In this document: positions 48,490-59,359 of the stretch, piece after piece | How positions within the stretch are numbered: the first letter of the stretch is position 1 | How the letters are laid out: each line of letters starts with the position of its first letter | Origin: an uncultured Clostridium sp. | GTDB taxonomy: Bacteria; Bacillota_I; Bacilli_A; RF39; UBA660 | DNA length: 64,000 nucleotides | Assembly (NCBI GenBank): GCA_947427095.1 | Contig: CANEGO010000003.1 | Span: forward strand, 62,001-126,000 | Direction of reading: 5' to 3' | Translations under genes and position numbers: made by a program | The notes under the pieces: model-generated | The model's database searches: none | The model's input: only the letters and a program-made list of their open reading frames with translations | Told to the model about the DNA's origin: nothing

Positions 48490-50283
48490 ATGAATAATTT
48501 ATATTTTCCAATTTGTGCAGTACTTATAAATGTTTTGATTTTAGTTGTGTTTTACTCTAAAAAAAGGATTAAAAGCGATGAAACAAAGGCTTATTCTAAT
48601 TTGATAATCGTTGGTTTTTTAGAGTCAGTGGTAGCGAGTATCCTGGTTATTTTAATGAATTTATATGGTATACCAACGTTCATATATAATATTCATAGGG
48701 TAGATTATATTCTTATGTTATTTTGGGTATGGGCACTATTCAATTATGTTTTGATAGTATCCGTTAATAACAATAAAAAAATAAGAAATACAATTCAGAA
48801 AATTACGGTTATTATAAATGTTATTGTTTCTTTATCTTTCTTTTTTTTAGATGTAAACGTAATTAATGAAAATGGTATTATTGATACTAATGGCACGGCA
48901 ATGAACGTTTTGTTTGCCGTTTTAGCGGTATATGTTATTTTAATTGTTATATTGGTTTTAAAATCTTTAATAAGAAATATAAAAAGCTCTACCAATAAGA
49001 AGTTTATTCCTTTGTTTGTCTTAGCTGTTATGGGTATTGCCTCACTTGTTATAAGAAGTATTGCCCCAGAAATATTATTAATTTCTCTTGTTTCAGCTTA
49101 TGCTGATTTAATTATGTTCTTTACGATTGAAAATCCAGACGTTAAGATGATATATGAGCTTAATAAAAATAAGAAATTATTAGAAAGTATGAGCGAGGAA
49201 AAATCCAACTTTTTATTTAGTATGTCACAGGAAACTAAGGAACCAATAAATAATATAATAGAAGTTAAAAACATGCTTGATGGTGAAACTAACATGGAAA
49301 ATATTAATAAGGGGTTAAAGATTATTGAAAATAACGCAAGAGGTTTAAAAAACATAATTAATAACGTACTTGATATTTCAAATCTTAACTCTAGTAAACT
49401 AGTTGTTTCGCAAGATACCTATAATGTTTACACACTACTTAATACGTGTTTAAAAAACGCACAAAAAAATTTGAGTAGTAACGTGGTTTTAAGAGATAAC
49501 ATAAGTAAAAATATTCCAGAAGAATTATATGGGGATCCAATTAAGCTTAAACAAGTTATAGCAAGTATTTTAGCTAACGCGGTTAAGTTTACTAAAACCG
49601 GATATATAGAAGTAAGCGTAAATGAAATAGTTAAATATGATGTTTGTCGTTTGATAATTGAAATCGAAGATTCAGGCGTTGGAATGACTGTTGAAAAGTT
49701 AAACGAATTATTAAAAAGTAATAGTGATTTAGAAGATACGGATCTTTTAAAACTGGATAGTCTTGACGTTGACTTGAAATTGGCTTTTAAAATTATAAAA
49801 AAATTAGGTGGTTACATAAACATAAAAAGTGAAGAACAAAAGGGAAGTACGTTTACTATTGTAATAGATCAAAAAATAAAAGTTAATAAAGATACATATT
49901 ACAGTAAATATTTATTTAACCAAAAGAAGGTAATTGTTGTAAGTGATAAATTACAAACTTTGAAAGATTTAAATGGTTTGTCAAGTAAGTATGATATCGA
50001 GCTTTTAACAACCATGCATGGTAATGATTTGATTCAAAGAATAAAAGATGGCGAAAGTTTTGACCTTATAATTTTAGAAGATGAAATGAAACCTGATAGT
50101 GCTTATGCGGTTTTAGGAAAAATGCAGGAAGTTAAGGAAGGCTTTAAGATTCCTACAATAGTGATGTTAAAGAAGGATAAAGAATCAATAAAAAAGCATT
50201 ACGTAGAAGATGGATTTGATGGCTATATAAGAAAAGAAAGTCTAGAAGAAGACTTTGATAAGGTAATAAAAAAATATATTTAA
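48490..50283 (+). CDS. hybrid sensor histidine kinase with degenerate phosphoacceptor sites
   Basis: 7-TM-like N-terminus; FLFSMSQETKEPINNII; DPIKLKQVIASILANAVKFT; IEDSGVGMT; receiver-like FDLIILEDEM. Confidence 0.85.
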   Translation: MNNLYFPICAVLINVLILVVFYSKKRIKSDETKAYSNLIIVGFLESVVASILVILMNLYGIPTFIYNIHRVDYILMLFWVWALFNYVLIVSVNNNKKIRNTIQKITVIINVIVSLSFFFLDVNVINENGIIDTNGTAMNVLFAVLAVYVILIVILVLKSLIRNIKSSTNKKFIPLFVLAVMGIASLVIRSIAPEILLISLVSAYADLIMFFTIENPDVKMIYELNKNKKLLESMSEEKSNFLFSMSQETKEPINNIIEVKNMLDGETNMENINKGLKIIENNARGLKNIINNVLDISNLNSSKLVVSQDTYNVYTLLNTCLKNAQKNLSSNVVLRDNISKNIPEELYGDPIKLKQVIASILANAVKFTKTGYIEVSVNEIVKYDVCRLIIEIEDSGVGMTVEKLNELLKSNSDLEDTDLLKLDSLDVDLKLAFKIIKKLGGYINIKSEEQKGSTFTIVIDQKIKVNKDTYYSKYLFNQKKVIVVSDKLQTLKDLNGLSSKYDIELLTTMHGNDLIQRIKDGESFDLIILEDEMKPDSAYAVLGKMQEVKEGFKIPTIVMLKKDKESIKKHYVEDGFDGYIRKESLEEDFDKVIKKYI

Positions 50284-50295
50284 TGAGGAATTGTT

Positions 50296-51276
50296 ATGTT
50301 AGAGGAATTTATATTATACGGAGCAGCATCATTTGCTATTTCAGGTTTTCTAAGGGCATATTCTGAAAAAATCAAAAGAGATAGACATGTTCTTGACAAA
50401 GAAAAAATTAGAAGACTTATTAAGAAAAATACATTAGTTGTACCAAATGTTAGAAAAAAATATGAAGATAAAGTAAATGAATTAGTAAATGAGTTAAAAG
50501 AGTCATTACCAAATATAAATATGCCATATTTGAAAGAAAATCTGTTTGATTACAAGATAGTTGAACTTATTAAAAGTACAGAAAATAGTAATATGAGAGG
50601 TAGTTATATAGTAAAATATAATATTATTGAAATTAATAATGAATTTATAGAAGGTTTATCTCATGAATTACTTCATCTTTCTTCAGGTTTTCAAACAAAT
50701 GAGTATGAGCGTTCTGGTTTTTATATATATAATAAAGCTACAGAAAAATCCATTGGAGAAGGATTTAATGAAGGGTATACTGCACTTTTAGATGAAAGAA
50801 TATTTAATCATGGTGGTTATTATTTATTTTTTTCTAAGTGTTCACAAATCGTCGAGCTAATTGTAGGCGAAGATAAAATGACTCAGATGTATTTTAATGC
50901 CGATTTAGATGGCATTATAAGAGAATTAGAAAGATATTCTAGTTATGATGAAACTGTAGAATTTATTAAATCTTTGGATAATGTTTTAGAAGAAGTTAGG
51001 AAAAATGAAAATTATAATAATTTTACTGAATTAATGAAATTTGCTAATATGTATTTATTTAAGTGCTATTGTAACTTTTTACGTTCAAAAATTGATAATA
51101 ATACAATTACTATTAATGATGGGAAACGTTTATTAACTCAATTTCTTTCTTTAGCTATCATAACCTTGGAAGATGAAAATGGTAATGAGGTATATTCGAC
51201 ACCTGAAGATGAGACGGAAGAAATTATATTAACTTACTTTTTTAAAAAAGATGTTTCAAATGATAAAAAGATATAA
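50296..51276 (+). CDS. hypothetical protein with HExxH zinc-metallopeptidase motif
   Basis: IEGLSHELLHLSSGF, downstream GEGFNEGYTALLDE. Confidence 0.6.
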   Translation: MLEEFILYGAASFAISGFLRAYSEKIKRDRHVLDKEKIRRLIKKNTLVVPNVRKKYEDKVNELVNELKESLPNINMPYLKENLFDYKIVELIKSTENSNMRGSYIVKYNIIEINNEFIEGLSHELLHLSSGFQTNEYERSGFYIYNKATEKSIGEGFNEGYTALLDERIFNHGGYYLFFSKCSQIVELIVGEDKMTQMYFNADLDGIIRELERYSSYDETVEFIKSLDNVLEEVRKNENYNNFTELMKFANMYLFKCYCNFLRSKIDNNTITINDGKRLLTQFLSLAIITLEDENGNEVYSTPEDETEEIILTYFFKKDVSNDKKI

Positions 51277-51308
51277 AATAATATATAAAAAAGGATAGGA
51301 AGGGTATT

Positions 51309-53618
51309 ATGACAGAATTAGAAATACTGGATGGTTATTTTAGGGCGGCAAATTATTTATCAGCGGGGCAGCTTTATTTACTTGATAATCCGCTTTTAAA
51401 AAGACAACTTGTAAAGGAAGATATTAAAAAGAAAATAGTAGGTCATTGGGGAACTGTTCCGGGGCAAAATTTTATATATACACATTTAAACAGAATAATT
51501 AATAAGTATGATTTAAATATGATTTATTTATCAGGGCCAGGTCATGGTGGTAACTTCATGGTTGCTAATACTTATTTAGAAGGAAGCTATACCGAAAAAT
51601 ATCCTAATATAACAAGGGATGAAGTAGGTATGAAAAAACTATTTAAACAATTTTCCTTCCCAGGCGGGATTCCATCTCATGTTGCTCCTGAAACACCAGG
51701 CTCTATTCATGAGGGTGGGGAGCTAGGTTATTCTCTTTCCCATGCCTTTGGTGCGGTACTTGATAATCCAGATTTAATAGCAACGTGCGTAGTAGGTGAT
51801 GGTGAAGCAGAAACTGGACCACTTGCAACAAGTTGGCACGGAATTAAATTTTTAAATAAGAAAACAGATGGAGTAGTTTTACCAATCCTTCATTTAAATG
51901 GTTATAAGATAAGTAATCCAACTATTTTTTCTAGAATGACGAACGAAGAACTAGCTAGTTTCTTTTATGGATTAGGTTATAAAGCTTATTTAGTATCGGG
52001 TGAAGAAGAATTTTTGATGCACAAAAAGATGATGGCTACAATGGATGCTGTTATAAAAGATATAAAACACATAAAAGATTCTTCAGATGATGAAAAAATT
52101 AGATGGCCAATGATAATTCTTAGAACTCCAAAAGGCTGGACTGGACCTAAAGAAGTCGATGGAAAAAATATAGAAGGTTCATTTAGAGCACACCAAGTCC
52201 CTATCTCTATGGAAAAAGAAGAACATTTAGCCTTACTTGAAGCTTGGCTTAGAAGTTACAGACCAGAAGAGCTATTTGATGAAAATGGAAGATTAATAAA
52301 AGAATTACAAGATTTTTGCCCTAAGGGTAGTAAAAGAATAGGATCTAGTTTATATACGAATGGTGGATATTTAAGAAAAGATTTGATAATGCCAGATTTT
52401 AGAGATTATGCAGTTGATATTACTTATCCTGGTTCCGTTAAAAAACAAGATATGTTAGTTCTAAGTAGTTTTATTAGAGATATATTTAAATTAAATGAAG
52501 AAAATAAAAACTTTAGAATATTTGGACCAGATGAAACTATGTCCAATAGATTATATGATGTTTTTGATGTAGCAAATAGAGATTGGCAAATGGATGTGAA
52601 AGAAGATGATGAATACTTATCAAAGGATGGTAGGGTAATGGATTCTATGCTTTCAGAACACATGTGTGAAGGAATGCTCGAAGGATATTTACTTACTGGA
52701 AGACACGGTTTTTTTGCAAGCTATGAAGCGTTTATTAGAATAGTTGATTCAATGGCTGCACAACATGCTAAATGGCTTAAAGTTTGCAATGAAATAAACT
52801 GGAGAATGCCTATATCCTCGCTTAACTTCCTTTTAGCATCAAACGTATGGCAACAGGATCATAATGGATTTACTCATCAAGATCCAGGTTTCTTAGATCA
52901 TATTGCTAATAAAAAAGTAGATGTTGTAAGAATGTATTTACCACCTGATGCTAACTGTTTATTATCATGCATGGATCATTGTTTAAAAAGTAAAAACTAC
53001 GTTAACGTGATTGTTGCTTCTAAACACCCATCATACCAGTGGCTTAATATGGATGAAGCAACTAAACATTGTACTAAAGGTATTGGTACTTGGGATTTTG
53101 TTAGTAATGATCCTAATCCTGATTTAATAATGGCATGTGCTGGAGATACTCCAACAGTAGAAACCATCGCTGCTACTAAAATATTAAAAGAATATTTACC
53201 AGATTTAAAAGTCAGATTTATTAACGTAGTTGATTTAATGAAACTTGATTCTACTACTAATCATCCGCATGCTTTAAGTGATGATGAGTACGATAGATTA
53301 TTTACTACTGATAAACCCATAATATTTGCATATCATGGTTATCCAACACTAATTCATGAACTTACTTATTTTAGGCATAATCATAATATACATGTTCATG
53401 GATACCAAGAAGAAGGAACAATTACAACGGCTTTTGATATGAGAGTTAAAAATAAAATTGATAGGTTTAACCTTGTAATTGATGCGGTTAAAAACCTTGA
53501 TTTAGGCGAAAATGGTATGAATATTATTAATGATATGAATAGGAAATTAGATAGTCATGTGAATTACATTGTAGAAAGTGGAGAAGATTTAGACGAAATA
53601 AAAAATTGGGAATTTTAA
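51309..53618 (+). CDS. phosphoketolase (xylulose-5-P/fructose-6-P)
   Basis: [85 protein letters not shown]. Confidence 0.97.
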   Translation: MTELEILDGYFRAANYLSAGQLYLLDNPLLKRQLVKEDIKKKIVGHWGTVPGQNFIYTHLNRIINKYDLNMIYLSGPGHGGNFMVANTYLEGSYTEKYPNITRDEVGMKKLFKQFSFPGGIPSHVAPETPGSIHEGGELGYSLSHAFGAVLDNPDLIATCVVGDGEAETGPLATSWHGIKFLNKKTDGVVLPILHLNGYKISNPTIFSRMTNEELASFFYGLGYKAYLVSGEEEFLMHKKMMATMDAVIKDIKHIKDSSDDEKIRWPMIILRTPKGWTGPKEVDGKNIEGSFRAHQVPISMEKEEHLALLEAWLRSYRPEELFDENGRLIKELQDFCPKGSKRIGSSLYTNGGYLRKDLIMPDFRDYAVDITYPGSVKKQDMLVLSSFIRDIFKLNEENKNFRIFGPDETMSNRLYDVFDVANRDWQMDVKEDDEYLSKDGRVMDSMLSEHMCEGMLEGYLLTGRHGFFASYEAFIRIVDSMAAQHAKWLKVCNEINWRMPISSLNFLLASNVWQQDHNGFTHQDPGFLDHIANKKVDVVRMYLPPDANCLLSCMDHCLKSKNYVNVIVASKHPSYQWLNMDEATKHCTKGIGTWDFVSNDPNPDLIMACAGDTPTVETIAATKILKEYLPDLKVRFINVVDLMKLDSTTNHPHALSDDEYDRLFTTDKPIIFAYHGYPTLIHELTYFRHNHNIHVHGYQEEGTITTAFDMRVKNKIDRFNLVIDAVKNLDLGENGMNIINDMNRKLDSHVNYIVESGEDLDEIKNWEF

Positions 53619-53698
53619 ATTTTGTCACTATTTTGCCAAAACTATTGAAACAAATTCTTAAATTTAGTATACTAATGTTATAGTAAAGGAGTTAAATA

Positions 53699-54142
53699 AT
53701 GAAAAAAGCAAAAAAAATTATTATGCCAGCGATTTTAGTGGCAGTAGCACTTGTTTTATCAGGATGTGGAAAAACAGAAACACTTACATGTACGATGAAT
53801 CAAGATGAATCGGGAATGGTTATGAATTCAAAAATCGAAGCTGTTTTTGAAGGTAATGAAGTAACAAAGATTGATTTAAACATTGATGCAAAAATTGATG
53901 AATCCCTTTCAGCTTACGTAACAACAATGGAAGGTGTAATTGAATCTCAATATGAAAAATATAAAAAAGAGGGCGCTACCGTTAACGTAAGTAGTAAAGA
54001 TAACGTAATTAAGGCTGATTTATCTTTTGATCTTAAAAAGATGAGTGATGAAGATAAAAAGGAATTAGACCTTATTGATACTAAAGGAACTAAGGAAGCC
54101 ACAAAAAAAGAATTAGAAAAACAAGGATATACTTGTAAATAA
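53699..54142 (+). CDS. DUF1307 (YehR-like) lipoprotein
   Basis: Lipobox LVLSGCGKTETLTCTMNQDESGM; C-terminal KKELEKQGYTCK. Confidence 0.88.
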   Translation: MKKAKKIIMPAILVAVALVLSGCGKTETLTCTMNQDESGMVMNSKIEAVFEGNEVTKIDLNIDAKIDESLSAYVTTMEGVIESQYEKYKKEGATVNVSSKDNVIKADLSFDLKKMSDEDKKELDLIDTKGTKEATKKELEKQGYTCK

Positions 54143-54149
54143 TTAGGAT

Positions 54150-54180
54150 GGAAAGACTTGATTTAATATCAGGTCTTTTT
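54150..54180 (+). terminator. intrinsic terminator
   Basis: AAAGACTTGAT TTAAT ATCAGGTCTTTTT. Confidence 0.7.
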
Positions 54181-54260
54181 GTTTATCATCAATTTAGTTA
54201 TTATTGACATTAAAGGTAATTAATGATATGCTAAATGGCAATTTAAAGGGGGGAAATATT

Positions 54261-55118
54261 ATGAAATTATATAGGGCAGTACCAAATAGTTTTTATATGA
54301 AAGATATTTTAAAGGGAACTAAAAATGATAGACACATTTTTGAAGATGTTTATTATAGAATGGGATATATCCCAATTAGGCAACATATTAATCATAATTA
54401 TAATACTATATATAGAAAACTTAATGATCAAGAAAAGTGTGGTAAGTATTTTTTCTTATTTTTAGAAGATGCTATTTGGAATGGGCTATCTTTATTGCAA
54501 TCATTTCATAATATCCATGGTAGTATTACTTTTATAATTCTAGAATATGAAGTGCCTGATGATTTAGTTTTGAAACATATAGGTAATGGAAGTTATACTA
54601 GTGATGCTTTTCCAAATTTGATTATGGAATGTTTTATAACTAAGGATGATATTTATGGCAATAAATCTTCTTCTATAAATATTTCTAATGAAGAAAAAGA
54701 AAATGGCCTGATTAAAGCATTTGAAAATGGTTTAAAAAGTATAGAAGGTAATGAATATGAATTATATTCTCAGTATTTATTTGATCAACAATTTTTTAAT
54801 ATTGATGATTTAAGTGAAGTTATTAATAATCCTAATATGGCGGTTAAAAAATTAATAAATAGTCCCCTTTATAATGATTATATGAATAAGAATAATGAAA
54901 TAATTAAAACCCCTTTTATAACTGGAAAATTAACATACGTTTACTATTCTGATGATTATGACCAATTAGTTGAAAAGTTAGAACCACTTAATAAAAGATT
55001 TAATGATTTTGATGATCAATATCAATTTAAAAATGAACTCTTACATTATTCTAGTATAGACTCAGATGATGCAAAAGAAAAAGTAAAAAAATTATTAAAA
55101 GAAAGACATTATATGTAA
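54261..55118 (+). CDS. hypothetical protein
   Basis: ATG after AAAGGGGGG SD; no domain recognised. Confidence 0.6.
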   Translation: MKLYRAVPNSFYMKDILKGTKNDRHIFEDVYYRMGYIPIRQHINHNYNTIYRKLNDQEKCGKYFFLFLEDAIWNGLSLLQSFHNIHGSITFIILEYEVPDDLVLKHIGNGSYTSDAFPNLIMECFITKDDIYGNKSSSINISNEEKENGLIKAFENGLKSIEGNEYELYSQYLFDQQFFNIDDLSEVINNPNMAVKKLINSPLYNDYMNKNNEIIKTPFITGKLTYVYYSDDYDQLVEKLEPLNKRFNDFDDQYQFKNELLHYSSIDSDDAKEKVKKLLKERHYM

Positions 55119-55242
55119 TAGATTATATTAATAAAAGAAACTGTTATATCAGTTTCTTTTTTAGTATAAAGTTCTCTTTACAAAAATAAAAATAAATGTT
55201 AATATTGTATTAATTAGTTAATACAATTAAGAAGGTGATAGC

Positions 55243-55602
55243 TTGGGATTCACATTTGATAATGAAAGACCAATATATGTTCAATTAGTAGAGCAAATAA
55301 GGTTAAAGATAATATCTGGTGAATATAAAATGAATGAAAAATTACCGTCCGTTAGAGATTTTGCAAGTATTGCTAAAGCAAACCCCAACACGGTTCAAAG
55401 AGCGCTTACAAGATTGGAAGAAGAAGGCCTTATTTATACTGAAAGTACGAGTGGGAAGTTTGTAACAAATGATGAAAAGATAATTAATGATATAAAAAGT
55501 AATATCATAAAAAGTAAGGTAAGTACCTTAATACATGATATGGAAAGTTTAGGAATAACAAAAGAAGAAATAATAAAATATTTTAAAAATATGAAAGGAT
55601 AA
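55243..55602 (+). CDS. GntR family regulator (YtrA-like)
   Basis: FTFDNERPIYVQLVEQIRLKIISGEYKMNEKLPSVRDFASIAKANPNTVQRALTRLEEEGLIYTE. Confidence 0.95.
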   Translation: MGFTFDNERPIYVQLVEQIRLKIISGEYKMNEKLPSVRDFASIAKANPNTVQRALTRLEEEGLIYTESTSGKFVTNDEKIINDIKSNIIKSKVSTLIHDMESLGITKEEIIKYFKNMKG

Positions 55603-55608
55603 GATAAT

Positions 55609-56304
55609 ATGACGATTTTAGAATGTAAAAATTTATGTAAAAACTATGACGATAAAGTAGCCTTAAAAAACGTTAATCTAAAAATAGAAAATGGTAAAAT
55701 AATTGGACTTTTGGGTAAGAATGGTAGTGGAAAAACAACTCTTATAAAACTAATTAATGATTTATTAACTCCTACTAGTGGTAAGGTTTTAATAGATGGC
55801 AATAAGCCAGGTATAAAATCAAAGGAATTAATATCATACTTACCAGAAAGAACCTATTTTAGTGCCGAGATGAAGGTTATAGACACCATTAAATACTTTG
55901 AGGACTTTTATAATAACTTTAATAAAGAAAAAGCACTTAAGTTATTAAAAGACTTAGACTTAGACATAAACATGAAAATATCAAAGATGTCTAAAGGAAT
56001 GAGAGAAAAGCTTCAATTGATACTAGTTATGTCAAGGGATGCTAAGCTTTATATCTTAGATGAGCCTTTAGGTGGTGTTGATCCTGCAACAAGAGATTAC
56101 ATATTAGATACGATTTTAACTAACTTTTGTGAAGGGGCAAGCGTAATTATATCAACTCATCTTATAACAGATATAGAAAGAATACTAGATGAAGTTATTT
56201 TTATAGATAACGGAGAAGTTAAACTGCATGTTGCATCAGATGAGTTAAGAGAAAAAGAAAAATCATCAATTGATGAAATATTTAGGAGGATGTTTAAATG
56301 TTAA
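55609..56304 (+). CDS. ABC transporter ATP-binding protein
   Basis: GLLGKNGSGKTTLIKL, MSKGMREKLQLIL, LYILDEPLGGVDPATRDYI. Confidence 0.96.
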   Translation: MTILECKNLCKNYDDKVALKNVNLKIENGKIIGLLGKNGSGKTTLIKLINDLLTPTSGKVLIDGNKPGIKSKELISYLPERTYFSAEMKVIDTIKYFEDFYNNFNKEKALKLLKDLDLDINMKISKMSKGMREKLQLILVMSRDAKLYILDEPLGGVDPATRDYILDTILTNFCEGASVIISTHLITDIERILDEVIFIDNGEVKLHVASDELREKEKSSIDEIFRRMFKC

Positions 56305-57089
56305 AGAAGTTATTAAAATATGATTTGAAATGGACGTACAAATTACTGGTTATATTTTACGCGTTAGCTCTTATCTTTTCTTGTATTACAAGATTATGTT
56401 CTTTAGTTACAAATTCAGCTTTATTTAGCGTGTTAAAAAGCATATCATCTGGCTTTGCGATTGCTATGATGGTAAATGCACTTATAAACTGCATTATGCG
56501 CTCTTGGGTTAGATTTACTAAAAACATGTATAAAGATGAATCATATCTTACCCATACACTTCCAGTAAGCAAAAATAAATTATATGCATCAAAAGTTTTA
56601 TCGGCTATTATTTGTGTGGTAACATCAATCGTGGTAATAATAGCTTGTTTATTTATCTGTTATTACTCAAAAGAAAACATAAACGTACTTAAAAGTATGT
56701 TAGAACTTGCCGCTGGAACCTATGATACAACGGTAATAAAATTATTATTAGTTTTATTCTTTGTTTTACTTTTAGAAATAATTTTTATAATACTAGTAGG
56801 ATACGTAGGTATAATTATTGGTCATAAAAGTAATCAAAATAAGATGCCAAAATCAGTTGTTATGGGTGTTATTTTATACATAGTAACACAAATGGTAACA
56901 CTTTTATTAGTTTTTATATTTGGTTTATTTAATGATTCTGTTATGAATATAATAAATACCAAGGATATAATAAACATAGATGCCATAAAACTTGTCTTAT
57001 TTTTAGGTATATTTATATATGTTATTTATATTGTTATTTATTATATAGCAGGTAAAAAACTATTAGAAAAAGGTGTAAACGTAGATTAA
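56298..57089 (+). CDS. ABC transporter permease
   Basis: Six TM-like segments; overlaps the ATPase gene stop. Confidence 0.85.
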   Translation: MLKKLLKYDLKWTYKLLVIFYALALIFSCITRLCSLVTNSALFSVLKSISSGFAIAMMVNALINCIMRSWVRFTKNMYKDESYLTHTLPVSKNKLYASKVLSAIICVVTSIVVIIACLFICYYSKENINVLKSMLELAAGTYDTTVIKLLLVLFFVLLLEIIFIILVGYVGIIIGHKSNQNKMPKSVVMGVILYIVTQMVTLLLVFIFGLFNDSVMNIINTKDIINIDAIKLVLFLGIFIYVIYIVIYYIAGKKLLEKGVNVD

Positions 57090-57182
57090 AAGTTTCCTTT
57101 TTGCTTGAATTATTTATTTTATATAACTAATAGACTTATATAAAATATAATGATATAATTTAAATATAAGGAAGGTGGATTT

Positions 57183-57728
57183 GTGGAATCAAATAAAAAT
57201 AATGTAAAAAAACAAAAGGATAGAAAATTTATATTATATATTATAATTGTCATTTTTATATTTTCTTTAGGTACGCTTGTTTATAGAGTAGGAAACGATA
57301 TTTATGCTAAACGAGAAGCAGAAAGAAAAGAAGAACGTTTAAAGCAAGAGCAAATAGAAAAAGAAAAACAAGAATTAAAGAATAAAATTAAAGAAGAGGA
57401 AGAAAAAATAAATAAGGAAATGGAAGAGCAGTCTATTAAAGCTAAGATTGATTCGTTTAATCATAGTTATGAGTTTTGGTCAGGAACTCAAACAAATAGT
57501 ATAGTAAGTAAACTTATAGATGATGCAATTAAGAGTAATCAAAAAGATAAAGAACACCAAATAGAATTTGTGTTCGATGGAAATTCTTATGGAACAGAGG
57601 CTAATAGTATTAGGAGTATAAAGAATAGTTTAAAGGATTTTAATAATTATAAAATACAATATTATGAAGTTATCCTTAGTTATGATAATGATGGTTATGT
57701 TAATAAGGTAACCATTGAAACAAGGTAG
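57183..57728 (+). CDS. membrane-anchored coiled-coil protein
   Basis: N-terminal TM then charged heptads KREAERKEERLKQEQIEKEKQEL. Confidence 0.65.
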   Translation: MESNKNNVKKQKDRKFILYIIIVIFIFSLGTLVYRVGNDIYAKREAERKEERLKQEQIEKEKQELKNKIKEEEEKINKEMEEQSIKAKIDSFNHSYEFWSGTQTNSIVSKLIDDAIKSNQKDKEHQIEFVFDGNSYGTEANSIRSIKNSLKDFNNYKIQYYEVILSYDNDGYVNKVTIETR

Positions 57729-57739
57729 TGGAGGGTTAT

Positions 57740-58285
57740 ATGTTAATTAATGTAATTTTAATAGTAATAGTTATAATAACTGGTTTTTTGTTAGCAAGTT
57801 ATAATAGCTTTATAAGGTCTAATAATAGAGTTAAACAAAGAGAATCAGCGATTGATGTTTTACTTAATCAAAGATTTGAATTATTACCAAATTTAATAGA
57901 GACGGTAAAAGGTTATTCGAAACATGAATCTTCAACTTTCGAAAATTTGTCAAAACTAAGAAGCTCATATAATAATTCTAACTTTAGTGTTGATGAAACA
58001 AATAAAATTGATAAAGAGTTTGGAAGACTTTTTGCCATAGCAGAAAGTTATCCGGAGTTAAAAGCTAATACTAATTTTTTAGATTTACAATCAAATTTAA
58101 AAGAGATAGAAAATAAATTAAACGTTGCAAGAATGCGCTATAATGATGCGGTGACTTCTTTTAATAATAAGGTTGAATCTGTGCCTTCAAACATCATTGC
58201 AAAAATATTTGGTTTTACTCAAAAAGAACTATTCAAATTGGAAGAAAATAAAAAAGAAAATATAAAAGTAGATTTTTCTAAATAA
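57740..58285 (+). CDS. LemA family protein
   Basis: YNSFIRSNNRVKQRESAIDVLLNQRFELLPNLIETVKGYSKHESSTFENLSKLRS...ELKANTNFLDLQSNLKEIENKLNVARMRYND. Confidence 0.95.
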   Translation: MLINVILIVIVIITGFLLASYNSFIRSNNRVKQRESAIDVLLNQRFELLPNLIETVKGYSKHESSTFENLSKLRSSYNNSNFSVDETNKIDKEFGRLFAIAESYPELKANTNFLDLQSNLKEIENKLNVARMRYNDAVTSFNNKVESVPSNIIAKIFGFTQKELFKLEENKKENIKVDFSK

Positions 58286-58358
58286 CGATGAGAACATACT
58301 TAAAAATGAGTATGTTTTTTTAATTATTATTGATATAATATAGGAAAGGAGAAAAATT

Positions 58359-59099
58359 ATGAAAAAAAATGTATTAGTAACAGGAGCATCTAGAGGAATA
58401 GGAAAGGCTACCGTGATAGAATTTGCAAAGAAAGGGTATAACATAGTAATTAATTATGTTTCTGATGATAATGCAGCAGAGACATTGAAAAATTTTATTG
58501 TGAAAAACTATGACGTCGATGTTATGCTATGTAAGTGTGATGTATCAAATGAAGATGATGTTAAAAAAATGGTGGAAAGTATTATAGAAAAATATAGTAA
58601 GATTGATGTACTTGTCAATAACGCAGGTATTGCGATTGATACTACTTTTGAAGATAAAACAGTAGAAAATTTTAGAAGAACGTTAGACGTTAATTTAATT
58701 GGTCCATTTATTGTTTCTAGAGAAGTCGGTAAATATATGATGGAACAAAAAAAAGGCTCTATTGTAAATGTTGCTTCGAATGATGGACTAGAAGCTTATT
58801 ATGAATTTAGTTTAGATTATGATGCATCTAAGGCCGGATTAATTAATTTAACACATAATTTATCAAAATATTATGCTCCTTATATTAGAGTGAATGCTGT
58901 AGCTCCAGGTTGGGTTAATACAGAGATGAATAAGGAATTAGGTAGTGATTTTGAAAAAGAAGAAAGTGAAAAAATATATTTAAAAAGATTTGCAGAACCA
59001 GAAGAAATTGCAAAGGCAATTTATTTTTTAGCAAGTGATGATGCAAGTTATGTAAATAATGAAATTTTAAGATTAGATGGTGGAGCAGATCACCAATAG
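58359..59099 (+). CDS. SDR family oxidoreductase (FabG-like)
   Basis: VLVTGASRGIGKATVIEFAKKG, NNAGI, YDASKAGL, RLDGGADHQ. Confidence 0.95.
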   Translation: MKKNVLVTGASRGIGKATVIEFAKKGYNIVINYVSDDNAAETLKNFIVKNYDVDVMLCKCDVSNEDDVKKMVESIIEKYSKIDVLVNNAGIAIDTTFEDKTVENFRRTLDVNLIGPFIVSREVGKYMMEQKKGSIVNVASNDGLEAYYEFSLDYDASKAGLINLTHNLSKYYAPYIRVNAVAPGWVNTEMNKELGSDFEKEESEKIYLKRFAEPEEIAKAIYFLASDDASYVNNEILRLDGGADHQ

Positions 59100-59170
59100 T
59101 AATGGATAAATTAGTTTGTAGTATTTAGCTTTCCTGTTCCAAAAACAATTAAATTAATGAGGTTTTGAAA

Positions 59171-59352
59171 ATGAATAAAAACAAACTAGAGGCAATAACA
59201 AATTTATTTGAAGGTAATGAAATGAGAAGTGTATGAGATAGTGAAAAAAAGATTACTATTTCAGTGTGGTTGATGTGGTTAGAATTTTAACTGAAAGTGA
59301 AAATCCCAGAAAATATTGGTCAATGCTAAAAAACAGATAAAAAAGAAGGAAG
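59171..59352 (+). pseudogene. Bro-N/DinD-type phage antirepressor-like remnant
   Basis: MNKNKLEAITNLFEGNEMRSV*DSEKK then, shifted, DYYFSVVDVVRILTESENPRKYWSMLKNR. Confidence 0.7.
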
Positions 59353-59359
59353 TGAAGTT

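Noticed and set aside
59221-59240. TGA at a Trp position in the Bro-N remnant as evidence for genetic code 4
   Set aside because: The same fragment carries a frameshift; other genes use TGG for Trp and TGA as a stop (e.g. metallophosphoesterase ends at TGA 25973-25975); Fic TGA replaces Arg, not Trp.
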